DNA of 38,372 nucleotides, from the NCBI GenBank assembly GCA_016783245.1, contig JADHWY010000006.1:1-38372 (forward strand), given 5' to 3'. The notes beneath the pieces were generated by a model that worked only from the letters and a program-made list of their open reading frames with translations, made no database searches and was not told the origin of the DNA. Made by a program: the position numbers and the translations under genes. This DNA comes from Dehalococcoidales bacterium (GTDB lineage: Bacteria; Chloroflexota; Dehalococcoidia; Dehalococcoidales; BS750m-G39). Below, piece after piece: positions 8,400 to 15,706 of this stretch (its first letter is position 1; each line of letters starts with the position of its first letter).

Positions 8400-9413
8400 A
8401 TGATAATTGCCATTGATGCTGCTGGCGGGGAGTATGCTCCCCATGAAATAGTGAAAGGAGCTATAAAAGCAGCTCAGGAATACGATGTTGATATTGCACT
8501 GGTGGGCAGCAAAGCCATACTCCATGTGCTGGCAGGTCGCTATTTAAATAAATTGAACCTCAGTATCATTGAAGCAAACCAGGTTATTGAGCCTCATGAG
8601 CCACCTCTGAAGGCAGTCCGCAGCAAGCCAAACTCCTCAATAGTGGTAGGCATTAATCTAGTAAGAGATGGTAAAGCCTCGGCCTTTGTCTCCGCAGGCA
8701 ACACCGGGGCAGTATTATGTGCTAGCCTCCTCAGCCTGGGAAAGATAAAAGGCATTGAGCGCCCCGCCTTGGGCAGTTTCCTTGATATCACCCCATCTAC
8801 CCCTACCCTCCTCATTGATGCTGGTGCCAATGCCGATTGCCGACCAAGCTACTTAGTCCAATTTGCTCGCTTAGGCACAACCTACGTTAAACACCTCCTG
8901 GACATCAGCTCTCCGCGTATTCGCTTGCTCAGCAATGGCGAAGAGGAAACGAAAGGCAATCGTCTGATTCAAGAAAGCTATAGTCTCCTCAAGAAGACCG
9001 ATTTAAACTTTATGGGCAGCATAGAAGGGCAAGACATATCAAAGACAACAGCCGATGTCATCGTTACCGATGGCTTCACCGGGAATATAGTGCTCAAGAC
9101 TATCGAAGGGTTAGGTGACACTTTCATAGGTCTAGTGCGACAGGTAGGGCATGTCTTTTCCGCTGCCTATCACCTCCAAGGACGAACTCTTCTCCGCGAC
9201 CTAGGATTAGGCTCCTGGGTTAGAAGGGTGGACTATAGAGAATACGGGGGGGCATGTCTCCTGGGAGTAAATGGAAATGTCATTGTAGCCCATGGACGCA
9301 GCCAAGCTAAGGCTATCAGCAATGCTATAGGTTTAGCCAAACAAACGGTAGAACAGGACATCTGCCAAATGATTAGAGAGGAAAACTATGAACAAACCGA
9401 TTACCATAGATGA
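8400..9413 (+). CDS. plsX: Phosphate acyltransferase PlsX
   Basis: This enzyme makes acyl-phosphate from acyl-ACP for the PlsX/PlsY entry into phospholipid synthesis and acts at the membrane surface. It shows AIDAAGGEYAPHEIVKGA at the N-terminus, VSAGNTGAVL near residue 97, DGFTGNIVLKTIEG near 213 and YGGACLLGVNG near 278. Length is normal at about 337 aa. The ORF track starts at a GTG (8388) that lacks a ribosome site. The ATG at 8400 follows GGAAAAG and matches the usual family N-terminus. plsX is commonly found with rpmF or fab genes; here it is embedded between the activase gene and trxA, overlapping trxA by 26 nt. Confidence 0.93.
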   Translation: MIIAIDAAGGEYAPHEIVKGAIKAAQEYDVDIALVGSKAILHVLAGRYLNKLNLSIIEANQVIEPHEPPLKAVRSKPNSSIVVGINLVRDGKASAFVSAGNTGAVLCASLLSLGKIKGIERPALGSFLDITPSTPTLLIDAGANADCRPSYLVQFARLGTTYVKHLLDISSPRIRLLSNGEEETKGNRLIQESYSLLKKTDLNFMGSIEGQDISKTTADVIVTDGFTGNIVLKTIEGLGDTFIGLVRQVGHVFSAAYHLQGRTLLRDLGLGSWVRRVDYREYGGACLLGVNGNVIVAHGRSQAKAISNAIGLAKQTVEQDICQMIREENYEQTDYHR

Positions 9414-9714
9414 TAGCACCTTCGACCAAATGGTGCTACAGGCTAAGATGCCGGTGCTAGTTGACTTCTGGGCACCCTGGTGCCGACCTTGTATTATGAC
9501 TGCGCCAGTGCTAGAGGAGCTGGCTGAGGAATACGCCGGCAGAATAACTATTGCTAAGTTGGATGTTGACCAGAATGCAAAAACTGCCGCCAAATACGGT
9601 ATAATGGCAATTCCTAATCTTATTATCTTTAAAAATGGAAAGCCAGTCTCACAGATAGTGGGCTTTAAACCCAAAGCGGAGCTGAAGCGAAGTCTGGATG
9701 CTGTTCTGGATTAA
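9388..9714 (+). CDS. trxA: Thioredoxin with WCRPC active site
   Basis: A 108-aa single-domain thioredoxin with FWAPWCRPC at residues 28-35 and the cis-proline loop IMAIPNL near 73-78. Two positions differ from canonical TrxA: WCRPC instead of WCGPC, and AIPN instead of IPT. It should still be a dithiol oxidoreductase of the cytosol. GAGGAAA sits just upstream of the ATG, and the gene overlaps the end of plsX. trxB follows after 3 nt and is the likely reductant. Confidence 0.93.
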   Translation: MNKPITIDDSTFDQMVLQAKMPVLVDFWAPWCRPCIMTAPVLEELAEEYAGRITIAKLDVDQNAKTAAKYGIMAIPNLIIFKNGKPVSQIVGFKPKAELKRSLDAVLD

Positions 9715-9717
9715 GCC

Positions 9718-10635
9718 ATGAATAATGAATATGAGATAATTATTATTGGCGGTGGTCCTGCTGGACTTACCGCCGGACTTTACGCTTCAAGAGCCGGGCT
9801 CAATAGCCTGCTCATAGAAAAGGGATTGGTGGGTGGTCAGATAGCAGATGCCGAGCTGGTGGCGAACTACCCTGGCTTTGTTGAAGGTATTTCTGGCCTT
9901 GAGCTGGGGCAATCGATGCATCAGCAGGCAACCAAATATGGGCTGAACACTATTATAGCTGAGGTTACTGGCATTGAGTTTCAAAGAGAGAAAAAGGTGG
10001 TAATGACCACCAAGGGCAACTTTACTGCTAAAGCTGTTATTATAGCTAGCGGCTCAGAACGGCGCAAATTGGGCATACCAGGGGAAGAGGAATTTACTGG
10101 TAAAGGGGTATCCTATTGCGCTACTTGTGATGCCTTCTTCTTCAAAGAGCAGCCTGTAGCTGTAGTTGGTGGTGGCGATGTGGCAATTACTGAAGCCCTC
10201 CACCTTACCAAGTTTGCCTCCAAGGTCACAGTGATACACCGTCGTAATCAGCTCCGCGCCACCCACATTCTACAGGAGAAAGTCTTCTCTGAACACAAAA
10301 TAGAATTCCTGTGGAATACCGTAGTCGAGGAAATTGAGGGCAAAGATACAGTTAAGCGGCTAAAGCTCCGCCAAGTGATAACCGGGGAGAAATCTACCCT
10401 GGATGTATCTGGGGTCTTCATATCTATTGGTCTTACACCTAGCACAGACTACCTCAAAGGCGTTTTACCTCTTGATGCTGCTGGCTACATCGCCACTAAC
10501 GAGAGGATGGAGACCGAAATACCTGGTATTTTCGCTGCTGGCGATATACGCCGCGACTCCGCCCGGCAGGCAATAACCGCCGCTGGGGATGGCGCTACCG
10601 CTGCCATCTATACCGAAAAATTCATCTCTCAATAA
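9718..10635 (+). CDS. trxB: Thioredoxin reductase
   Basis: A 305-aa low-molecular-weight flavoprotein reductase. FAD binding is shown by IIIGGGPAGLTAG near residues 7-20 and the C-terminal FAAGDIRRDS. The redox pair is CATC (C134, C137), and VGGGDVA near 151 begins the NADPH domain, followed by VIHRR. It follows trxA by 3 nt, forming a complete thioredoxin pair at the end of the operon that begins at the M20 gene. It could alternatively use ferredoxin or another donor, as in some anaerobes; sequence alone does not settle this, though the HRR motif favours NADPH. Confidence 0.95.
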   Translation: MNNEYEIIIIGGGPAGLTAGLYASRAGLNSLLIEKGLVGGQIADAELVANYPGFVEGISGLELGQSMHQQATKYGLNTIIAEVTGIEFQREKKVVMTTKGNFTAKAVIIASGSERRKLGIPGEEEFTGKGVSYCATCDAFFFKEQPVAVVGGGDVAITEALHLTKFASKVTVIHRRNQLRATHILQEKVFSEHKIEFLWNTVVEEIEGKDTVKRLKLRQVITGEKSTLDVSGVFISIGLTPSTDYLKGVLPLDAAGYIATNERMETEIPGIFAAGDIRRDSARQAITAAGDGATAAIYTEKFISQ

Positions 10636-10660
10636 CCTTTCACTTCTCCACCAAGTGAAG

Positions 10661-10666
10661 TATAAT
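10661..10666 (+). promoter_or_regulatory. Possible -10 element for rplI
   Basis: TATAAT lies 18 nt before the rplI ATG, directly after a 7-bp hairpin (TTCACTT / AAGTGAA). The -35 is weak. The hairpin could end trxB transcription, but it has no T-run. Confidence 0.35.
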
Positions 10667-10684
10667 TAGGCTAAGGGAGAAATT

Positions 10685-11275
10685 ATGAAGGTCATTTTCC
10701 TGCAAGATGTGCCCAATGTGGCTAGAGCCGGTGAGATAAAAGAGGTAGCCGATGGCTATGGCAGGAACTTCCTCATCCCTAAAAAACTAGCTTTGTTAGC
10801 CGACTCTCGGGCGATGGGTCAGATAGAAACAGGGAACAAAACGAAAGCCCGGGTAAACGCAGAATTGATTGAGCTGGCTCATCAGCTAGAAGGGAAGGAG
10901 GTCAACCTCAAGGCTCGAGTTGGAACCAAAGACCGACTTTATGGCTCAATCACCAGTGCCGATATTGCTTCTGAGCTAAACAATACCGCTGGGCTAGTTA
11001 TTGACAAAAGAAAGATAGAGTTGGACGAGCCTATCCGTCAACTCGGTAGCTATGAGGTAGCCATTAGACTGGCTAAAGACATTATACCCAAAATAAGGGT
11101 TACCGTGACTGAAGAGGAGAAGACTCAGGAGAAAGAGGAGAAGCCTCCGAAGGAAAAGAAGAAGCCTCAGGAAAAAGAGAAGAAGCTTCCGAAGGAAAAG
11201 AAGAAGCCTCAGGAAAAAGAGAAGAAGCCTCCGAAGGAAAAGAAGAAGCCTCAGGAGAAAGAGGAGAAGACTTAG
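10685..11275 (+). CDS. rplI: 50S ribosomal protein L9 with repetitive Lys/Glu C-terminal extension
   Basis: Residues 1-45 are the canonical L9 N-terminal 23S-binding domain (MKVIFLQDVPNVARAGEIKEV..GYGRNFLIP). A connecting helix and the C-terminal domain (GSITSADIASEL) reach to about residue 143. The remaining 50 or so residues are almost only K, E, P and Q, built from three near-identical 14-residue units, which makes the protein 196 aa against about 148 in most bacteria. A clear AGGGAGA precedes the ATG. dnaB starts 4 nt after the stop, the common rplI-dnaB linkage. The tail is probably disordered and highly charged; its role is unknown. Confidence 0.95.
   Translation: MKVIFLQDVPNVARAGEIKEVADGYGRNFLIPKKLALLADSRAMGQIETGNKTKARVNAELIELAHQLEGKEVNLKARVGTKDRLYGSITSADIASELNNTAGLVIDKRKIELDEPIRQLGSYEVAIRLAKDIIPKIRVTVTEEEKTQEKEEKPPKEKKKPQEKEKKLPKEKKKPQEKEKKPPKEKKKPQEKEEKT
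11120..11272 (+). repeat. 42-bp tandem repeat inside rplI (3 full copies plus a partial)
   Basis: Units start at 11141, 11183 and 11225. Each begins AAGCCTCCGAAGGAAAAG or a one-base variant and is 42 nt long, preserving frame; a diverged half unit precedes at 11120. Copies differ by only a few substitutions, so expansion looks recent or is being homogenised. Confidence 0.9.
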
Positions 11276-11279
11276 CAGA

Positions 11280-12650
11280 ATGAATGGCGAGAAATTACCG
11301 CCACATGATATTGACGCTGAGGAAGCAGTAATCGGCTCACTGCTGATAGATGGCACGGCAATCTATAAAATTGCCACCTTCCTTGAAAAAGAACATTTCT
11401 ACGGCGAACACACTCAATCACTTTATGATGCATGCCTATCGCTTTACCAACATGACCAAGCGATAAACCAGATAACGGTAGCCCAAGAGCTAGACCGACG
11501 GAAAAAACTGGAGGCGTGTGGCGGTGCTGCTTATCTAAGTCATCTAGTATCTATAGTACCTACGTCTCTTGATATTGAACACTATGCTCAAATTGTTCAC
11601 CGGCTATCGATGATGCGACGCCTTATTGATGCCGCGGGGCAAATTGCCAATATTGGTTATCAGGCTGACCCAGATGTTGATGTCAGCCTTAATAGAGCTG
11701 AGGACATCCTATATAGACTGCACCATAGGCAAAGCCCACGAGACTTCACCCATATTCGCCAGGTGCTAGACAAGTATTTTGAAACTACCGCCCCTGGCCT
11801 TGAGGCAGAAGGCTACCCCAAGGAGCCAATCCCATACGTGCTGTCAGGTTTCACTGGTCTAGATGAATTCCTAGGCGGATTTCAGCGCTCTGACCTGAGC
11901 ATCATTGCTGGCAGACCCAGCATGGGCAAAACAAGCCTTGCTCTTAGTCTTGCCAGGAATGCCGCCGTGGAACAAGGAGCTTGCGTGGCTTTGTTCAGCC
12001 TCGAGATGGCACGGGAGCCATTGGTCCTACGCCTCCTAGCTAGTGAATCTGAGGTTGATTCCAGGCGGGTTCGCCTCGGGCTTCACACTGAAGAGCAGGA
12101 AAAAAGGATTATGGATGCCATCGGCAGGCTTTCCGAAGCACCAATCTATATTGATGATTCCCCTCAACTGCGGGTAGTAGAGATGCGAAGCAAAGCCCGC
12201 CGCCTGCACTTTGAGCGCGGCATCGACCTCATCATTATGGATTACCTGCAACTAATGCAGGGAGAGGGGAGAGACGAGGTTGAAAAGATTAGCAATATCT
12301 CCCGTTCCCTCAAGGGATTGGCTCGTGAGCTCAATGTGCCGGTAATAGCCGTATCCCAGATGAGCCGAGCCGTCGAGTCGCGCACCTCACATAAGCCCCA
12401 ACTCTCCGACCTTCGGGGAAGCGGCAGCATTGAGCAGGATGCCGATGTGGTTATGTTTATCTACCGGGACGATGTCTATTACACCAGAGAGGAATGGGAG
12501 AGGGAACACCCAAGCGAAAGCTACCCGCCACCGGCTGAAGTCATAATTGCCAAGCACCGCAATGGTCCTACCGGTCAAATCAACCTACGCTTCTTGCCCA
12601 GGATGGCTAAGTTCGAGAATATTACCAGCGAAGAGCCGAGTTTATTATGA
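11280..12650 (+). CDS. dnaB: Replicative DNA helicase DnaB
   Basis: A hexameric 5'-3' fork helicase of 456 aa. The N-terminal collar domain begins PPHDIDAEEAVIGSLLID. The RecA-like domain has Walker A GRPSMGKTSL at 211-220, Walker B IIMDYLQLM near 320, and SQMSRAVESR..LSDLRGSGSIEQDAD, the DnaB-specific loop and arginine-finger area. It starts 4 nt after rplI and is followed by the DnaD-like and DnaI-like loader genes, so the full helicase-loading set is contiguous. The 3' end has a decayed duplicate immediately downstream, described separately. Confidence 0.97.
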   Translation: MNGEKLPPHDIDAEEAVIGSLLIDGTAIYKIATFLEKEHFYGEHTQSLYDACLSLYQHDQAINQITVAQELDRRKKLEACGGAAYLSHLVSIVPTSLDIEHYAQIVHRLSMMRRLIDAAGQIANIGYQADPDVDVSLNRAEDILYRLHHRQSPRDFTHIRQVLDKYFETTAPGLEAEGYPKEPIPYVLSGFTGLDEFLGGFQRSDLSIIAGRPSMGKTSLALSLARNAAVEQGACVALFSLEMAREPLVLRLLASESEVDSRRVRLGLHTEEQEKRIMDAIGRLSEAPIYIDDSPQLRVVEMRSKARRLHFERGIDLIIMDYLQLMQGEGRDEVEKISNISRSLKGLARELNVPVIAVSQMSRAVESRTSHKPQLSDLRGSGSIEQDADVVMFIYRDDVYYTREEWEREHPSESYPPPAEVIIAKHRNGPTGQINLRFLPRMAKFENITSEEPSLL

Positions 12651-12738
12651 AGCATTTAAACTTCACTTCAAATTCCAGATAGCCAAGTTGGAAGATATTA
12701 ACATTACTAGGGGCTAAGTTTACTATGGAGCAATTTAA
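12592..12738 (+). repeat. Decayed tandem duplication of the dnaB end / dnaD start
   Basis: About 60-70 bases ending in the dnaB stop and the next ATG (ATGGCTAAGTTCGAGAATATTA near 12603) recur 76 nt downstream (ATAGCCAAGTTGGAAGATATTA near 12679). Both copies then run into a GAGTTTATTATGAAGCATTTAAA-type block, with the real dnaD ATG in copy two. The second copy, read in one frame, encodes LHFKFQIAKLEDI, which mirrors the DnaB C-terminal strand LRFLPRMAKFENI. Confidence 0.65.
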
Positions 12739-13438
12739 AGGTTTTCCAGCCAAGATGCAGTTTACCCCCTTGCCCAATTATTTCTTCAGCACGCTACTAC
12801 CACAAATCAGTGATATCAACGAGCTGAAAACAACCCTCCACATCTTCCAGACACTCTACCACAAGCGGGGCTACCCTCGCTTCACCACCTACAGAGAGCT
12901 TTTGGGCAATAAGAGCCTGGTGAGCAGCATCAAGGGGGCAATAAGACCGCCAGACGAAGTATTGCGCCATGCCCTGGAAATGGCTACCAAGCGGGGTACC
13001 ATCCTTCATATGGTATTAGATAGGGATGGGATGCCCGAGGACATCTACTTTCTCAATACCGAGTCTGCTAGACAGATTATGGCTAAGATTCAAAATGGCG
13101 AGCTCAGCTTGAGCGGACTGAAAGCAAAAGAACAAACCTATATTGAGACTGAGGAGCAGCCTGGCATCTTCACCCTTTATGAACAGAACATCGGTATGCT
13201 AACCCCGATGATTGCCGATGAGCTGCGTGATGCCGAGAGGCTCTACCCTGAAACCTGGTTAAGAGATGCCATCAAAGAGGCGGTTTCCCTTAACAAACGA
13301 AATTGGAGGTATATTGCCAAGATTTTAGAGCGCTGGTCAGCGGAAGGTAAAAGCAATGGAACATATAGGGGAGATTCTAAGAAGACAAGCCCAGATAAAT
13401 ATATCAAAGGCAAATACGGACACATGGTCAGGCGCTGA
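12725..13438 (+). CDS. DnaD-domain replication initiation protein
   Basis: A 237-aa protein. The C-terminal half (EQNIGMLTPMIADELRDAE, then WLRDAIKEAVSLNKRNWRYIAKILERW near 190-212) is a clear DnaD/DnaB_2 domain, which binds DNA and helps helicase loading in Firmicutes. The N-terminal half is a plausible winged-helix region without a named motif. It lies between dnaB and a DnaI/DnaC-like ATPase, which fits a primosome role. It overlaps the ATPase gene by 83 nt; the overlapped part encodes only a basic tail (SKKTSPDKYIKGKYGHMVRR). I leave the gene symbol blank because orthology to Bacillus dnaD versus dnaB is not decided. Confidence 0.85.
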   Translation: MEQFKGFPAKMQFTPLPNYFFSTLLPQISDINELKTTLHIFQTLYHKRGYPRFTTYRELLGNKSLVSSIKGAIRPPDEVLRHALEMATKRGTILHMVLDRDGMPEDIYFLNTESARQIMAKIQNGELSLSGLKAKEQTYIETEEQPGIFTLYEQNIGMLTPMIADELRDAERLYPETWLRDAIKEAVSLNKRNWRYIAKILERWSAEGKSNGTYRGDSKKTSPDKYIKGKYGHMVRR

Positions 13439-14210
13439 AGAACCAGAAGAAGCCTCACCAAGCTCAGTCTGTCCAATTTGTAAAGGGGCCGGATTTGTTC
13501 ATCCTCTCCTGCCCTCAGGCAAGCCAGATTATAGTCGAGTTACCCCCTGTCGCTGCACCCAAAAAGAATTAGATAAAGAGCACCAAGTTCGCCTGCAGCG
13601 ATATAGCGGACTTGACCTAGAGTTACTTAAAAGCATGACCTTCGACAATTTTGACTGGAGGCGAGTTAATCTCTTGCCAGAACAGCGTCAGAACTTGGAG
13701 CAGGCATTCCGTTTAGCCCTTGACTTCGCTAAATCACCCGATGGCTGGCTAGTGCTACAGGGGGTTACTGGCTGTGGTAAGACCCACCTAGCTGCCGCCA
13801 TCGCTAACGAGCGTCTCAAAGCCGGCAAGCCAGCTAAATTTGAGGTAGTGCCTGATTTCCTTGACCACTTGCGCTTCACCTTCAGCCCTGAGAGCGAGGT
13901 GTCCTATGACCAACTCTTTGAAGAGGTAAAGAATGCCCCACTGCTCATCCTGGACGACTTTGGTGAGCAGTCTACCACCCCTTGGGCACAAGAAAAGCTT
14001 TATCAGGTTATCAACTATCGCTATAATGCCCGGCTAGCCACAGTAATAACCACCCGCAACTCACTGGATGAAATTGATAGTCCCATTAGCTCCCGCTTCA
14101 TCGACCCCCGCATTAGTCTGGTATTCAATATCATTGCCCCTGACTACCGAGGCGATTTACGCTCTAGCCAAAGCGCTAAGAGATATCGCCGTGGCAGGAA
14201 AGGGAGCTAA
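13356..14210 (+). CDS. dnaC: DnaI/DnaC-like helicase-loader ATPase
   Basis: A 284-aa AAA+ ATPase. An N-terminal zinc-binding-like cluster (CPICKGAGF at 39 and CRC at 65-67) is followed by Walker A GVTGCGKTH at 136-144, Walker B LLILDDFGE near 199 and the sensor-like VITTRNSLDEI near 231. The cysteine cluster plus ATPase matches DnaI-type loaders that deliver DnaB to the origin. GGAAGG stands eight bases before the ATG, supporting the start inside the dnaD-like gene. With dnaB and the DnaD-like protein upstream, the job is well supported. IstB-type transposition ATPases have the same fold, but no transposase is present. Confidence 0.88.
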   Translation: MEHIGEILRRQAQINISKANTDTWSGAEEPEEASPSSVCPICKGAGFVHPLLPSGKPDYSRVTPCRCTQKELDKEHQVRLQRYSGLDLELLKSMTFDNFDWRRVNLLPEQRQNLEQAFRLALDFAKSPDGWLVLQGVTGCGKTHLAAAIANERLKAGKPAKFEVVPDFLDHLRFTFSPESEVSYDQLFEEVKNAPLLILDDFGEQSTTPWAQEKLYQVINYRYNARLATVITTRNSLDEIDSPISSRFIDPRISLVFNIIAPDYRGDLRSSQSAKRYRRGRKGS

Positions 14211-14313
14211 GACTACCGATATGAGCCCAGTCGAGAAAGAGAGCAATCTGATTGGTTGTTGTGGGATTCGAGGAAGCAATCAAAGTGAGAGATAAACACC
14301 CTTCCCCCAAAGC

Positions 14314-14343
14314 TTGCATAGTCACAGGTTTTTCAGCTAAAAT
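14314..14343 (+). promoter_or_regulatory. Putative sigma70-like promoter for the HNH gene
   Basis: TTGCAT, then 18 nt, then TAAAAT, ending 31 nt before the ATG of the HNH gene. It lies in the 164-nt gap after the DnaI-like gene. The 75-aa ORF running through this gap is a frame shadow. Confidence 0.5.
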
Positions 14344-14374
14344 GAGGAGGTTTTTGTAGAGAGAAGCTTTAGAG

Positions 14375-14881
14375 ATGGTAAACTTTCCTGTCCTGGTGCT
14401 AAATCAAAACTATGAGCCACTCAATGTATGTCGGGTCCGGCGAGCGGTAGTGTTATTATACGATGGTAAGGCTGAGATGTTAGAGAATGGCACAGGATTT
14501 ATCCACTCAGCTAGTTACACTTTTCCCTTGCCCTCGGTAATCCGACTAGCCTATATGATTAAGCGCCCCCGACCTCAAAGGAAGCTAACCCGCCTTGAGG
14601 TTTTCCACCGTGACCAATATACTTGCCAGTATTGTGGCAAGCAGATCCATCAACTTACTCTAGACCATGTCATCCCCCGATACCGAGGTGGTGAACATGT
14701 CTGGGGAAATGTGGTTAGTGCCTGTATACCCTGCAATCGCCGCAAGGCGGGCAGAACCCCCGATGAAGCTGGAATGAAATTAACTCGCCACCCCACGCCA
14801 CCACGTGGTAATACCTTCTTCTATATCCCCCACCACTACCTACAAGCCCAGAGTCAATGGCAAAAATACCTGCCCCAATGA
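14375..14881 (+). CDS. HNH endonuclease family protein
   Basis: A 168-aa protein with a zinc-stabilised HNH fold: CQYC at 84-87, LTLDHVIPRYRGG (catalytic D-H at 97-98), WGNVV (the N position near 112) and SACIPCNRRKAG (C117, C120). The N-terminal segment FPVLVLNQNYEPLNVCRVRRAVVLLY is typical of a widespread chromosomal HNH family of unknown role in Chloroflexota, cyanobacteria and actinobacteria, rather than a homing or phage nuclease. It has its own putative promoter and is convergent with ricT, with only 3 nt between the stops. A role in DNA repair or defence would be speculation. Confidence 0.88.
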   Translation: MVNFPVLVLNQNYEPLNVCRVRRAVVLLYDGKAEMLENGTGFIHSASYTFPLPSVIRLAYMIKRPRPQRKLTRLEVFHRDQYTCQYCGKQIHQLTLDHVIPRYRGGEHVWGNVVSACIPCNRRKAGRTPDEAGMKLTRHPTPPRGNTFFYIPHHYLQAQSQWQKYLPQ

Positions 14882-14902
14882 GAATTAATCCTCATTAGGC
14901 AG
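14870..14902. terminator. Symmetric hairpin spanning both stop codons of HNH and ricT
   Basis: CTGCC-CC-AATGAG and CTCATT-A-GGCAG form a long stem with an 8-nt loop. The HNH TGA and the ricT TAA both fall within it. It would fold from either transcript. There is no U-run, so this is a candidate bidirectional terminator or transcript-end protector rather than a classic intrinsic one. Confidence 0.45.
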
Positions 14903-15703
14903 TTGCTCTTCAATAGTAATCTCACTGAGGGGCAACTCCACTGTTGCCCGGCTATTCAGCTCAACCAACACTGTTTCCTTGAGTGGATTACCCCCCACTA
15001 CGCTAGCAATCCCTAAAGGTGTAGACACTCGTTGACCCTCCTTAGGCAATTTGTCCTTCATGGTATGGTATTGCTCACTCTCATAGGCTAAGCAGCACAA
15101 CAAGCGACCACAAACACCAGATATCTTCATTGGGTTAAGGGGTAAATCCTGCTCTTTGGCCATCTTGATAGAAACTGGGGAGAACTCGGTTAGGAAATTC
15201 ATGCAACACAGAGGGCGCCCACACCGCCCAAAGCCGCCTACCAACTTGGCTTCATCCCTAGGTTGCAGCTGACGTAGCTCGACCCTTATTTTAAAACGGC
15301 TATTTAACTCACGAACCAGCTCACGGAAATCAACCCTCTCAGTAGCGCTAAAGAAAAAGGTAAGCCGACTGCCATCAAGATTATATTCAGTGGCTAGCAG
15401 TTTCATTGGCAGTCCTAATTTAGCTATCAGCTTACCACACTCAGCGAGAGCCTCGTCTTCCTTGTCTTTAAACTCCTGAGCCCGCTGGATGTCCTCTGGC
15501 TCTGCCCTGCGCACTACTGGTTTCAACTGCTCAGTCACCTCACTAGCCAAAACCTGTTTGGGAGAAATGACCACCTTCCCCAGCTCCATACCACGAGTTG
15601 TCTTGACCACTACATAGTCATTTACCTCCAGATCGATACCTGCTGGGTAAAAGTAATATACCCTCCCGGCTCTTTTGAAACGTATGCCAACAATCTCAGT
15701 CAT
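14885..15703 (-). CDS. ricT: PSP1-domain regulatory iron-sulfur protein RicT (YaaT)
   Basis: A 272-aa PSP1 C-terminal-domain protein. The signature is FGRCGRPLCCMNFL and GVCGRLLCCLAYE, six cysteines near 161, 166, 167, 198, 203 and 204 of the kind that bind Fe-S clusters in the B. subtilis RicA-RicF-RicT complex, which modulates RNase Y and RNA maturation. It follows holB by 3 nt, the same holB-yaaT order as in Bacillus. No RicA/RicF partner genes occur in the window. The acidic tail (ITIEEQLPNED) is unremarkable. Confidence 0.9.
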   Translation of the reverse strand: MTEIVGIRFKRAGRVYYFYPAGIDLEVNDYVVVKTTRGMELGKVVISPKQVLASEVTEQLKPVVRRAEPEDIQRAQEFKDKEDEALAECGKLIAKLGLPMKLLATEYNLDGSRLTFFFSATERVDFRELVRELNSRFKIRVELRQLQPRDEAKLVGGFGRCGRPLCCMNFLTEFSPVSIKMAKEQDLPLNPMKISGVCGRLLCCLAYESEQYHTMKDKLPKEGQRVSTPLGIASVVGGNPLKETVLVELNSRATVELPLSEITIEEQLPNED

Positions 15704-15706
15704 AGT

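Noticed and set aside
11120-11272. Possible CRISPR-like array
   Set aside because: The units are contiguous 42-bp in-frame coding repeats without unique spacers.
10994-11356. 120-aa minus ORF rich in Leu/Arg
   Set aside because: It is the antisense shadow of the KE-rich rplI repeat, with no ribosome site.
13356-13438. Frameshift between the dnaD-like and dnaI-like genes
   Set aside because: Both proteins are complete and the second has its own ribosome site, so it is a true overlap.
13356-14210. IstB-type transposition ATPase
   Set aside because: No IstA transposase or terminal repeats; the N-terminal cysteine cluster and dnaB/dnaD neighbours fit a helicase loader.
14068-14295. 75-aa plus ORF after the DnaI-like gene
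   Set aside because: Mostly an alternate frame of the ATPase gene, with no recognisable protein.
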